From contig DASYOB010000058.1 in the NCBI GenBank assembly GCA_036008175.1, forward strand, positions 1 through 15,939: a DNA stretch of 15,939 bases, written 5' to 3'. The notes beneath the pieces are model-generated. The model was not told where the DNA came from and ran no database searches. It was given only the letters and a program-made list of their open reading frames with translations. Below are positions 5,467 through 13,138 of the stretch, piece after piece (within the stretch, counting starts at the first letter, position 1; each line of letters starts with the position of its first letter). The translations under genes were made by a program, and so were the position numbers. The stretch is from DATARH01 sp036008175. GTDB taxonomy: Bacteria > Pseudomonadota > Alphaproteobacteria > ATCC43930 > CGMCC-115725.

Positions 5467-7080
5467 ATGGACGACGCTGGTTTTCACGAGCTTTTCCCGC
5501 TGGGCCCAGACGAAACACCCTACCGCAAGCTGACCGGCGATTACGTCGCGGGCGCCTCGTTCGAGGGTGAACGGGTCGTCAAGGTCGCGCCCGAAGCGCT
5601 GACGCTGCTCGCGCGGGACGCGTTCGTTGACTGCCAGCACCTGCTGCGGCCCGGCCATCTGGCACAGCTGCGAGCCATTCTTGACGATCCCGAGGCTTCG
5701 GCCAATGACAGGTTCGTCGCCTTCGATCTGTTGAAGAACGCCAACATAGCCGCCGGCAAGGTCCTGCCGATGTGCCAGGACACCGGCACCGCGATCGTGA
5801 TGGGCAAAAAAGGCCAGCGGGTATGGACCGGAGCCGATGACGCGGCCGCCCTCTCGGAGGGCATCCGGCGCACTTATACCGAAACCAATCTGCGCTACAG
5901 CCAGGTCGCGCCTTTGTCGATGTACGAAGAGGTCAACACCGGTGACAACCTTCCCGCGCAGATCGACCTCTACGCCGAGCCTGGCGAGGAATACAAATTC
6001 CTGTTCGTCGCCAAGGGCGGCGGCTCGGCCAACAAGAGTTTCCTCTACCAGCAGACCAAGGCGGTGCTGAACCCGAAGGGGCTCGTCAAATTCCTCGACG
6101 AAAAGATCCGCACCCTCGGCACCGCCGCCTGCCCGCCCTACCACCTTGCGATCGTCATTGGCGGAACTTCCGCCGAGATGAACCTGAAGACCGTCAAGTT
6201 GGCGAGCTGCCGCTATCTCGACTCGCTTCCAGCTTCCGGCAACCGCTACGGCCAGGCTTATCGCGACCGCGCCTTCGAGGCCGAGGTGCTGGAGCTGACG
6301 CGCGGTCTCGGCATCGGCGCCCAGTTCGGCGGTAAATATTTCTGCCATGACGTGCGGGTAATCAGGTTGCCTCGGCACGGCGCCAGCCTGCCGATCGGCA
6401 TCGGTGTCTCCTGCTCGGCCGATCGCCAGATCCTGGGCAAGATCACCGCCGAGGGGGTCTTTGTCGAAGAGCTGGAAGCCAACCCGGCCCGCTTTCTGCC
6501 GGATCTCGATGCGGCCACGCTCGGTGGAGAGGTCGTCGCGATCGACCTCGACCGACCGATGGACGAGATCCGCCGCACCTTGTCGCAATACCCGATCAAG
6601 ACCCGGCTCAGCCTGACCGGAACGCTGATCGTCGCCCGCGACATTGCTCACGCCAAGCTGCAAGAGCGATTAGACCGCGGCGAGGGGCTGCCGAAATACG
6701 TCAAGGACCACCCAATCTATTATGCCGGTCCGGCCAAGACCCCGGCAGGCTACGCCTCGGGTTCGTTCGGCCCGACGACCGCCGGCCGCATGGACAGCTA
6801 TGTCGACCGGTTCATGGCCGCCGGAGGCAGTTTCGTCACCCTCGCCAAGGGGAATCGTGGATCCGAGGTGCGCGAGGCCTGCCGCAAGCACGCCGGCTTC
6901 TATCTCGGCTCAATCGGCGGCCCGGCGGCGCGGCTGGCGCAGGATTGCATCAAGAAAGTCGAGCTGATCGAGTATCCTGAGCTCGGCATGGAGGCGATCT
7001 GGCGCATTGAGGTCGTCGATTTTCCGGCCTTCATCGTGATCGACGACAAGGGCAATGACTTTTTCGCTGCCCTCTCCTGA
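5467..7080 (+). CDS. Class I fumarate hydratase ([4Fe-4S], FumA/FumB type)
   Basis: Catalyses fumarate + water to malate in the citric acid cycle, in the cytoplasm, with an oxygen-sensitive [4Fe-4S] cluster. The 537-residue protein aligns along its whole length with E. coli FumA (548 residues). Both the alpha part (LLRPGHLAQLR, PMCQDTGTAI, AKGGGSANK, TLGTAACPPYH) and the beta part (SLTGTLIVARDIAHAK, DHPIYYAGPAKTP, GPTTAGRMDSY, SIGGPAA) are present in one chain. Cluster ligands are Cys103, Cys222 and Cys316, each two less than FumA Cys105, Cys224 and Cys318. The frame is open well upstream; ATG 5467 is chosen because the N-terminus then matches FumA, though ATG 5434 has a good AAAGGA ribosome site and would add 11 residues. 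It lies 121 bases downstream of sspB. Confidence 0.96.
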   Translation: MDDAGFHELFPLGPDETPYRKLTGDYVAGASFEGERVVKVAPEALTLLARDAFVDCQHLLRPGHLAQLRAILDDPEASANDRFVAFDLLKNANIAAGKVLPMCQDTGTAIVMGKKGQRVWTGADDAAALSEGIRRTYTETNLRYSQVAPLSMYEEVNTGDNLPAQIDLYAEPGEEYKFLFVAKGGGSANKSFLYQQTKAVLNPKGLVKFLDEKIRTLGTAACPPYHLAIVIGGTSAEMNLKTVKLASCRYLDSLPASGNRYGQAYRDRAFEAEVLELTRGLGIGAQFGGKYFCHDVRVIRLPRHGASLPIGIGVSCSADRQILGKITAEGVFVEELEANPARFLPDLDAATLGGEVVAIDLDRPMDEIRRTLSQYPIKTRLSLTGTLIVARDIAHAKLQERLDRGEGLPKYVKDHPIYYAGPAKTPAGYASGSFGPTTAGRMDSYVDRFMAAGGSFVTLAKGNRGSEVREACRKHAGFYLGSIGGPAARLAQDCIKKVELIEYPELGMEAIWRIEVVDFPAFIVIDDKGNDFFAALS

Positions 7081-7129
7081 TAGTGCCGGCTCCGGAGCTG
7101 CCGGCGCGCGCGAATTTGGGGCCGGCTGA

Positions 7130-7660
7130 TTGGCCCAGGACGGCTTTTCCGAGGCGCTGCTGCGGGGGGAGAAGACCGCCTGGGACGCCTTTGTGCGACG
7201 CTACGGCGGGCTGATCGTCGCTGCGGTCCGAGGCGTCGCCCCGCCGCACGCCGACATCGAGGATCTGACGCAGGACGTGTTCATTCGGTTGTGCAAGGAC
7301 GATTTCCGCCTGTTGCGCACCTACGATCCGGCGCGTGCGTCGGTGTCTACCTGGATCACGATCGTCGCGCGGAGCACCGCGCGCGACGGATTGCGTCGGC
7401 GCCGCGGCGAGTCCGTGCCGATCGATGCCGTGCCTGAGGCGCAGCTCGCGGTCGACCCGGTGGAGCCGGTGCAGAAACTCAAGCTGCCCGAGGCGCTTCT
7501 CTCGCCACGACAGCGCGAGATCCTGGGGATGCTGTACGATCGCGAAATGGACGTGGCGGAGATCGCCCGGGCCCTCGATATCGATCCGCAGACGGTGCGA
7601 AGCGCTCACCACAAGGCCATGATAAAGTTGCGCGCGCACTTCAAGGCAGAAGTCGGATAG
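7130..7660 (+). CDS. ECF-type RNA polymerase sigma factor
   Basis: A 176-residue sigma-70-family factor with only regions 2 and 4. Region 2 spans about residues 8-90 (AWDAFVRRYGGLI, DIEDLTQDVFIRL, then the -10-contacting SVSTWITIVARSTARDGLRRRR). A short linker follows, then region 4 (residues 120-170, SPRQREILGMLYDREMDVAEIARALDIDPQTVRSAHHKAMIKLRA), whose helix-turn-helix reads the -35. A TGA stands immediately before TTG 7130 in frame, so this rare start (or a downstream GTG) must be used; GGGG at 7118-7121 can serve as ribosome site. It is the first gene of a three-gene unit with a membrane anti-sigma and a periplasmic sensor. No GGAAC-type autoregulatory promoter was recognised upstream. 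Confidence 0.92.
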   Translation: MAQDGFSEALLRGEKTAWDAFVRRYGGLIVAAVRGVAPPHADIEDLTQDVFIRLCKDDFRLLRTYDPARASVSTWITIVARSTARDGLRRRRGESVPIDAVPEAQLAVDPVEPVQKLKLPEALLSPRQREILGMLYDREMDVAEIARALDIDPQTVRSAHHKAMIKLRAHFKAEVG

Positions 7661-7733
7661 TCAGCGAACGTATAGGTTGCGGGGATATTGTGGCTTCTGC
7701 CATCGTAAAACCAGAGTGAGGAGAGAATTGCGG

Positions 7734-8270
7734 ATGCGAGCCGACGGTCAACTACCGCGCCGGTCGAAAGATCGGGTGCTGTGGCAGCGCAGCCGTGAGA
7801 CCGACGCGGCCGAAGACGAGGCCGCGCGCTTTCTCGACTTGGCCGCGTTTGCCGATGGACGGCTCGATGCCGAAGAGAGCGAGCGCGTCGGCGAATTGCT
7901 GGCGCGCGATCCGGCCGTTGCCAGTGATGTCGCCGCGGCGCGGGCGCTTGCCGCTGAGTCCTTGCCGCCGCTGCCCGACGGGGTCTTCGAGCGCGCTTCC
8001 GGGATGGTTGGTGGCGGCGACTCGCCGGGCGGCCAGATCATTGCCTTCCCGCAGCGGCGCCGGGGCGCGACCAATCTGCAAGGCCTTGCCCGTTGGGGTA
8101 GCCTCGCCGCGGCGATTGTCATGGCGGGTTGGCTGGGCTTCGCCTTGGGTTCCGATACCTCGATCGCGCTGACACGGGTCGGACCTCAGAATGAGGACGG
8201 CTTTCTGCGCGAGTTGCTCGATCCCTCCACCGGCTTCCTGCGCGACCTGACCGAGGGTGTGCAGACGTGA
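7734..8270 (+). CDS. Transmembrane anti-sigma factor
   Basis: A 178-residue single-pass membrane protein between a sigma factor and a periplasmic sensor. Residues 30-72 (ARFLDLAAFADGRLDAEESE followed by a short helix ending DVAAARAL) have the helical signature of anti-sigma N-terminal domains, but the zinc-binding HxxxCxxC motif is absent, so it would be a non-zinc type. A Gly/Pro-rich linker leads to a membrane segment at about residues 121-139 (WGSLAAAIVMAGWLGFALG) and a periplasmic tail of about 39 residues. ATG 7734 follows GAGGAGAG; TTG 7728 is an alternative, and a longer frame to 7677 has no support. A 73-base gap separates it from the sigma gene, and its stop overlaps the next start (GTGA). 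The role in binding the sigma factor is inferred from domain and position. Confidence 0.82.
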   Translation: MRADGQLPRRSKDRVLWQRSRETDAAEDEAARFLDLAAFADGRLDAEESERVGELLARDPAVASDVAAARALAAESLPPLPDGVFERASGMVGGGDSPGGQIIAFPQRRRGATNLQGLARWGSLAAAIVMAGWLGFALGSDTSIALTRVGPQNEDGFLRELLDPSTGFLRDLTEGVQT

Positions 8271-8773
8271 GTATGGTGACGGCCGGCCGTACGGCCGCGG
8301 CGAGGTCACCGCGACGCCATCTTCTGATCACCCTTGTGTCCATATCGGTGGCCTTGAACATTTTCTTTGTCGCAGGGGCTGCGTGGACCCGTCTGCATGC
8401 GCCGCCCGCGTCCGTGGGCTTGGAAGAACGCTATGACGAGATGGCGGCGGAGCTGAAGCTCGATCCGCAGCAGCGTGCGGCCTTTGACCGCTATGTCGCG
8501 ACGATACGCCCGCGGGTGGAGGAAATGCGACGGCAGGTCGATCCGCTGATTGCCAGCGCCTGGGACGAGGTGGCCAAGCCGCAGACCGACACGGCCCAGG
8601 TCATGGGATTATTCGACCAGGCCACCGAGAAGCGGCGAGAGTTTCAGCGCGAGCTTGCGGGCCAGACGCTCGCCTTTCTTTCACTGCTGTCACCGGAGCA
8701 ACGCAGCAAGTTTGTCGCTATTGTGCGCGAGCACCGCGCGCCCTGGTTCCATCCGCGCCCCCCGAGCCGCTGA
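8267..8773 (+). CDS. Membrane-anchored periplasmic sensor, CnrX/Spy/ZraP-like
   Basis: A 168-residue protein with one N-terminal membrane anchor (about residues 19-40) and a helical periplasmic domain. The domain carries two LDPQQR / LSPEQR-type turns (LKLDPQQRAAFDRY at 64-76 and LSLLSPEQRSKFVAIV at 138-153), the hallmark of the Metal_resist/Spy/CnrX superfamily of periplasmic metal- or misfold-sensing proteins. The C-terminus contains His residues (REHRAPWFHP) that might bind metal. GTG 8267 overlaps the anti-sigma stop as GTGA; ATG 8273 is possible. By analogy with CnrY-CnrX-CnrH of Cupriavidus, this protein would receive the envelope signal, the anti-sigma would relay it, and the sigma would be released. 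The actual stimulus is unknown. Its stop lies one base from that of upp on the other strand. Confidence 0.85.
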   Translation: MSMVTAGRTAAARSPRRHLLITLVSISVALNIFFVAGAAWTRLHAPPASVGLEERYDEMAAELKLDPQQRAAFDRYVATIRPRVEEMRRQVDPLIASAWDEVAKPQTDTAQVMGLFDQATEKRREFQRELAGQTLAFLSLLSPEQRSKFVAIVREHRAPWFHPRPPSR

Positions 8774-8774
8774 T

Positions 8775-9431
8775 TCATTTCGTCCCGAACAGCCGGTCGC
8801 CCGCATCGCCCAGTCCGGGCAGGATGTAGCCGTGATCGTCAAGACAGCGGTCGAGCGCTGCAGCCACAATCGGAACGTCCGGGAAAATGCGATGCAGATT
8901 TTCGACGCCTTCAGGCGCGGCGACGAGGCAGACGAGCTTGATCGAGCGGGCCCGCAACTCGACGAGGCGTGAAATCGCCGCCACCGCCGAATTTCCGGTG
9001 GCTAACATCGGATCGAGCAGGATGACGTCGCGCTCGGCTAAGTCGTCCGGCAGCTTCAGGTAATATTCAATCGCCTGCAGCGTTCGCGGCTCGCGGTAGA
9101 TGCCGATATGGCCGACCCGCGCCGACGGCACCAGATCGAGCATGCCGTCCATGATCCCGTTGCCTGCCCGCAGGATCGAGACGAGGCACAGCTTCTTCCC
9201 GGCAAGCACCGGCACGCGGGTGCGTTCGAGCGGTGTGTCGATTTCCCGCTCCTCCACCGCCAAGCCACGTGTCGCTTCATAGCCGAGGAGCAGGCTGATC
9301 TCGCGCATCAGCTGGCGGAACTTCGACGTGCTGGTATCCGCCCTGCGCATCAGCGCCAATTTGTGCTGCACCAACGGATGATCGACAACCGTCAGCATGC
9401 GCGGCCGGGGCAATTCGGAACGCTGCGGCAT
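8775..9431 (-). CDS. upp: Uracil phosphoribosyltransferase
   Basis: Converts uracil and PRPP to UMP and pyrophosphate. At 218 residues it is the usual length and matches along the whole family: an N-terminal VVDHPLVQHKLALMR block, VSILRAGNGIMDGMLDLVP, the PRPP-binding loop VILLDPMLATGNSA, and the C-terminal HGYILPGLGDAGDRLFGTK. ATG 9431 has GAGGAG positioned seven bases upstream, and this site overlaps the TGA of the preceding gene. It begins ten bases after the DUF1688 stop and is the third gene of a minus-strand operon. The context suggests that its product, UMP, feeds uracil catabolism as well as, or instead of, salvage. That is inference from gene order and from the yeast URC pathway, in which a UPRTase-like protein (Urc6) is required. 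Confidence 0.97.
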   Translation of the reverse strand: MPQRSELPRPRMLTVVDHPLVQHKLALMRRADTSTSKFRQLMREISLLLGYEATRGLAVEEREIDTPLERTRVPVLAGKKLCLVSILRAGNGIMDGMLDLVPSARVGHIGIYREPRTLQAIEYYLKLPDDLAERDVILLDPMLATGNSAVAAISRLVELRARSIKLVCLVAAPEGVENLHRIFPDVPIVAAALDRCLDDHGYILPGLGDAGDRLFGTK

Positions 9432-9441
9432 GAGCGACTCC

Positions 9442-10659
9442 TCAAAAAAGGGTGCCGTCGCTGGCGATCGTCAAGGGCGGGCCGCCGTCAGGCCGGCGTT
9501 CGCGCGCGATTTCTCGCCCGGCAGCCCAGCTGCCGCCCTCCAGCACCTTGGCTAGGGGGAACTCGTCGGCGCTAACCCCGAGCTGGTCTCGTACGAGCGG
9601 TGCCGATCGATCAAGCAGCGCGATTGTCAGCGCCCGCCATTCGACGACGGGCTCGCTGAGGGGGTCGAGCGGAGTGCGAAGCAGAGCCTCGTCCCGCGCG
9701 ACGATAACGCCGCAATCCAGAAACAGCCCGCCGTTGCGGTATTCCGCGAGGCCGGTCAGGCCATCGAGGTTGGTCACCCGAAAGCCGGCCTCGGCAAGCG
9801 GCTCGATCAACGAATAGACGAGCCATTGGCTGAGCTTGTGGAACGGCACGATGCCATCGCCGCCAATCACCGAATGCCGGCCGCAATCGCCAAGCGGCAC
9901 GCCGCGAAGCTCGATGCGGCCAGGCCAAATCGGTCCGAACTCCCGAAGGAGCAGCCGGAGCATATTCGGCGCGGGTAACTCGTCTCTCCACGTCAACCAG
10001 TAATCGTAGAGATTACCGAGTCGCGTGGGACGAGCGAACAGTTCAGGCATAGCATCCGCCACCTCGCCCAGCCGGCGCAGCAGCAGCGCCCGTCCGTCGA
10101 GGCCGGCAAGCTCATTCCCCGGTCCGTGCTGGAACGCGGTGCCAAGCCGCTCTCTCGTAATTGCCATCAGCGCCGTCGCGTCGGCGCGCCAAGGGTTCTC
10201 CGGATCGGCCGAGAAAAGGCCGGCTTGCATCGCCCGCAGGCTGGCGACTGCGAGCCCCTCAGACCGCTCCAGCGAGAGCCCGGTTTCGGCTTCGCGATAC
10301 CACCAGCGCGGCCCGGCGCCCGCGTCGAGCAGGACCGAGATCACAGCGAGATCGAGACGCGCCCGTGCACGCTCCGGCAAATCCGCACCGGGCGCGACGA
10401 GGCGCGCCCGGTCGACGCCGCCGGCATCGAAATGCCGCCAACGGCTGTGGAAGGGTACGGCGAGATCGGGATAGCGGCGGCGGGTGATCTCCGCGACCCG
10501 CCGCACCACTTCCTCGAGCCACTCGGAAACAACGCCGAAGTGGCGCGTCTCGCCGCGTTCGGCAGCGGCGAGGATCATCCCGCAGCGCTCGCGCACCGCG
10601 GCGGCGCTGAGTAGGTAGTCGGCGACGCCGCTGTCGGACTGGACCGCGATCTCGGTCAC
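9442..10659 (-). CDS. DUF1688 / URC4-family uracil catabolism protein
   Basis: A 405-residue protein of the DUF1688 family, represented by Urc4 of Lachancea kluyveri and Urg3 of fission yeast. Urc4 is needed for uracil degradation through the URC pathway; reported yeast urc4 mutants accumulate ribosylurea. Recognisable segments include the N-terminal SAAAVRERCGMIL, the central WWYREAETGLSLERSEGLAVAS-type block, SLRAMQAGLFSADPENPWRAD, and the C-terminal FHKLSQWLVYSLIEPLAEAG / NLDGLTGLAEYRNGGLFLD region. The protein looks soluble. GTG 10659 overlaps the upstream gene's TGA (GTGA), implying coupled translation; the longer frame to 10947 only duplicates the 3' end of that gene in another phase. 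Family assignment is confident. The chemistry is poorly characterised, and no catalytic residues can be named from sequence alone. Confidence 0.9.
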   Translation of the reverse strand: MTEIAVQSDSGVADYLLSAAAVRERCGMILAAAERGETRHFGVVSEWLEEVVRRVAEITRRRYPDLAVPFHSRWRHFDAGGVDRARLVAPGADLPERARARLDLAVISVLLDAGAGPRWWYREAETGLSLERSEGLAVASLRAMQAGLFSADPENPWRADATALMAITRERLGTAFQHGPGNELAGLDGRALLLRRLGEVADAMPELFARPTRLGNLYDYWLTWRDELPAPNMLRLLLREFGPIWPGRIELRGVPLGDCGRHSVIGGDGIVPFHKLSQWLVYSLIEPLAEAGFRVTNLDGLTGLAEYRNGGLFLDCGVIVARDEALLRTPLDPLSEPVVEWRALTIALLDRSAPLVRDQLGVSADEFPLAKVLEGGSWAAGREIARERRPDGGPPLTIASDGTLF

Positions 10660-11912
10660 GCTCCGAGGCTGCGGCCCCGGGTGCGGCGCAGCTGCGTCGG
10701 GCTCGGCACCCCAGCGGGGGTGAAATAGCCGGCCGCCTTTTTTGCCATGATTTCCACTTGGGCGTCGCGCGGCACCAGCCGTTCGGGGATCGCCACCTGC
10801 TCGACCACCTCGATACCCTGCGCCCGGGCCGCCTTGTGCTTTACATTCGACATCGATACCCAGCGGTCGATGCGGCAAACGCCAAGCCAATGGAACACGT
10901 CCGGCATCAGTTCCTGGAAGCGCATATCCTGCACGCCAGCGACGCACTCGGTACGATGAAAATAGGTGTCGGCGCGGTCGCCGCCCGGCTGGCGCTTGCG
11001 CGCGTTGTAGACAAGAAATTTGGTCACCTCACCGAGCGCACGCCCCTCCTTGCGGTTGTAAACGACCATTCCGACCCCGCCCTGCTGCGCGGTGGCGGCA
11101 CAGACCTCAACCCCATGCGCGAGATAAGGCCGACAGGTGCAGATGTCCGATCCGAAGACGTCGGAACCGTTGCATTCGTCATGCACCCGGCAGGCGATGA
11201 CCGTGTCGGGCCGGCCGATCCGTTCGACATCGCCGAACAGATAGACCGTCGTGCCGCCGATCGGCGGCAGGAACACTTCGAGATCCGGCCGGGTCACGAG
11301 TTCGGGGAACATGCCGCCGGTTTCTTCGAACAACGTGCGGCGCAATTCCGCCTCGTCGACTCCGAAACGGGCGGCAATCCCCGGCAGGTGCCAGACCGGG
11401 TCGATCGCGGCCTTTGTCACCCGGATTTCGCCATTCGCGAGAACTACCCCACCGTCGGGGATGATCTCGCCCGCCTCGATGCGCTGCCGGATCTCGGGCA
11501 GATCGATCTGCGCCGTCGTTATCGCGATCGTCGGGCGCGCGTCGATCCCGGCGCGGATCTGCTCCTGGAAAACCTCGCCAACGAGATGGCCATAGGGATC
11601 GAGGGAGACGATCTTTGTCGCATCGTTCCATTGCGGCCAGGGCCCGATCCGCATCGCCGGGGAGGTGTCGGTCAGGTCAGGTCGGTGGTTCGGCGCCAAG
11701 GCCCGGGTCGCGACGGCCAGCGCACGATAGATCGCGTAGGACCCGCTATGGGAGCCGATCGCGTTGCGGTGCTGCGGTTCGGCCGGGCTGGCCACAACAG
11801 GGCCGCGCTCGCCGGCGCTGGCCGCGCCCCAGCGCAAGGGAATCATTCCGCTCCCTGCGCCGGCCGGATGGGAGGTCAACCGAATATGCCGCGGAATCGT
11901 CGAATTCATCAT
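10656..11912 (-). CDS. GTP-cyclohydrolase-II-like protein, URC1 type
   Basis: 418 residues: about 200 N-terminal residues of the GTP_CH_N type, then a cyclohydrolase II domain. The zinc ligands are intact (Cys247-X10-Cys258-X-Cys260, compare E. coli RibA 54/65/67), as is an Asp-X-Arg pair (Asp329, Arg331 in QDMRF) at the place of RibA Asp126/Arg128. RibA's YHRQEGRNIGL is altered to YNRKEGRALGE, and NNPKK to SNVKHK. The N-terminal domain and the partner DUF1688 gene point to the URC1 group, which acts in uracil (UMP-level) ring degradation in yeast, rather than to riboflavin synthesis. ATG 11912 is the first of two adjacent ATGs; GTG 11933 is possible, and neither has a clear ribosome site. 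First gene of the operon, overlapping the next by four bases. Confidence 0.9.
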   Translation of the reverse strand: MMNSTIPRHIRLTSHPAGAGSGMIPLRWGAASAGERGPVVASPAEPQHRNAIGSHSGSYAIYRALAVATRALAPNHRPDLTDTSPAMRIGPWPQWNDATKIVSLDPYGHLVGEVFQEQIRAGIDARPTIAITTAQIDLPEIRQRIEAGEIIPDGGVVLANGEIRVTKAAIDPVWHLPGIAARFGVDEAELRRTLFEETGGMFPELVTRPDLEVFLPPIGGTTVYLFGDVERIGRPDTVIACRVHDECNGSDVFGSDICTCRPYLAHGVEVCAATAQQGGVGMVVYNRKEGRALGEVTKFLVYNARKRQPGGDRADTYFHRTECVAGVQDMRFQELMPDVFHWLGVCRIDRWVSMSNVKHKAARAQGIEVVEQVAIPERLVPRDAQVEIMAKKAAGYFTPAGVPSPTQLRRTRGRSLGA

Positions 11913-11948
11913 GGTTGAACAGAAGTCCCCCACAAAAGGCGAGCCTAA

Positions 11949-11967
11949 CGGCGCAGCCGAAGCGCCG
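11949..11967. repeat. Short inverted repeat upstream of the urc operon
   Basis: CGGCGC and GCGCCG flank a 7-base loop in the 190-base divergent region between the urc1-like start and the radical SAM start. It would lie in the 5' leader or promoter of the urc operon. The region also holds ATTATA at 12069-12074, an exact -10 on the minus strand, but without a properly spaced -35. No regulator-binding site can be claimed. Confidence 0.3.
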
Positions 11968-12102
11968 CAAGCAACTGTGATGCCAAGAAGGGATACTTCG
12001 ATAATATGACCGCCCAGCGTCGGTGGCTCTGCTTCAATTTCGACAAGAGCCGGTGCTCGGCCCGTCGTATTATACCCCTTCCGTCAAACCTGGAGAGCGG
12101 CC

Positions 12103-13062
12103 ATGGCCGAGATGCTCGGCGCGAGTGTCGCGCAGCTGGATCCGCGCAAGTTTCAGGATCCATTTCTCACCGCAAAGGGCGAGAAGCGCGCCCAAGTGGC
12201 GTTGTATTCGCTCGACACGCTGTGGTTCAACACCGGCACGCTGTGCAACCTGACCTGCGACAATTGCTATATCGAATCGTCGCCGAAAAACGATCGGCTC
12301 GTTTATCTGAGCGCGGCCGAGGTGGCCACCTACCTTGACGAGATCGCCGACCTACGGCTCGGCACGACGCTGATCGGCTTCACCGGCGGCGAGCCGTTCA
12401 TGAACCCGGAATTTCCGGCGATGCTCGATCTCGTCCTCGGGCGCGGCTTCCGCGCGCTGGTGTTGACCAACGCGATGAAGCCGATGCACAGGCAGAAACC
12501 GGCGCTGCTCGCGCTGCGCCGGCGCTACGGCGACCAACTCACGATCCGGGTATCCATCGACCATTACGGCCGCGCCGTACACGAAGCCGAACGCGGCCGG
12601 CGCAGTTGGCAACCGACAATCGATGGGCTGCTATGGCTTGTCGCCAACGGATTTGCGATCGCGATCGCGAGCCGACGGCTCTCCGGGGAGCCGGAAGCGG
12701 TCATTCGCCGCGGCTTTGCGGGCCTGTTTACAGAACTCGGGCTCGCGATCGACCCCGATGACCCGGTCGCGCTGACGATCTTCCCTGAAATGGACGCGGC
12801 CGTAGACGTGCCGGAGATCACCGAGTCTTGCTGGGGAATCCTCGGAAAATCGCCGGAGGATGTCATGTGCGCCAGCTCGCGCATGGTGGTCAAATCCAAG
12901 GGGACGGCGCGGCCGACCGTGATCGCCTGTACCCTGCTGCCATACGATTCGCGCTTCGACCTCGGCCCCACCCTCGCCGGTGCGCTTCGTAGCGTGCCGC
13001 TAAACCATCCTCACTGCGCAAGATTTTGTGTCCTAGGCGGTGGCGCTTGCAGCCGCGGGTAG
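12103..13062 (+). CDS. Radical SAM protein with C-terminal auxiliary cysteines
   Basis: A 319-residue radical SAM enzyme. The canonical CX3CX2C cluster motif is at Cys48/Cys52/Cys55 (TLCNLTCDNCYIESSP) and the SAM-binding GGEP is at residues 95-98 (GFTGGEPFMNPE). The C-terminal part has six further cysteines: 243, 256, 276, 305, 309 and 316, the last three in HCARFCVLGGGACS. This arrangement suggests at least one auxiliary iron-sulfur cluster, as in SPASM/twitch proteins, though spacing does not match the SPASM consensus exactly. I recognise it as an uncharacterised family seen in other alphaproteobacteria and cannot name a substrate. ATG 12103 has GGAGAG seven bases upstream. It is divergent from the urc operon across 190 bases; any functional link is speculative. 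No peptide-substrate gene is evident beside it. Confidence 0.88.
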   Translation: MAEMLGASVAQLDPRKFQDPFLTAKGEKRAQVALYSLDTLWFNTGTLCNLTCDNCYIESSPKNDRLVYLSAAEVATYLDEIADLRLGTTLIGFTGGEPFMNPEFPAMLDLVLGRGFRALVLTNAMKPMHRQKPALLALRRRYGDQLTIRVSIDHYGRAVHEAERGRRSWQPTIDGLLWLVANGFAIAIASRRLSGEPEAVIRRGFAGLFTELGLAIDPDDPVALTIFPEMDAAVDVPEITESCWGILGKSPEDVMCASSRMVVKSKGTARPTVIACTLLPYDSRFDLGPTLAGALRSVPLNHPHCARFCVLGGGACSRG

Positions 13063-13080
13063 ACTCGCGCGGGAATGACT

Positions 13081-13118
13081 CATCGGCACCGGTTCGCTGC
13101 TTCGGATCGATGCCGATG
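13081..13118. repeat. Inverted repeat before the secreted-protein gene
   Basis: CATCGGCA (13081-13088) and its exact reverse complement TGCCGATG (13111-13118) are separated by 22 bases, in the 76-base gap between the radical SAM stop and the next start. It may be a transcript-end hairpin or a regulator site. There is no T-run. Confidence 0.3.
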
Positions 13119-13138
13119 CACATTCCGCGGGGGGATTC

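Noticed and set aside
5110..6663. 517-codon open frame on the minus strand
   Set aside because: Lies antisense to most of fumarase and part of sspB, both of which have intact catalytic or family motifs. Its composition is Arg/Gly/Ala/Val-rich without recognisable domains, as expected for the opposite strand of a high-GC gene.
7085..7106. GCCGGC ... GCCGGC as terminator after fumarase
   Set aside because: The repeated units are self-complementary GC hexamers without a T-run; such symmetry is frequent by chance in this base composition.
10660..10947. N-terminal extension of the DUF1688 frame
   Set aside because: The first 96 residues are an out-of-phase reading of the upstream gene's 3' end; the GTG at 10659 overlapping TGA gives a family-like N-terminus.
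10758..11918. 386-codon open frame on the plus strand
   Set aside because: Antisense to the cyclohydrolase-II-like gene, which carries the zinc triad in the other strand. Low-complexity Arg/Asp-rich translation and no ribosome site.
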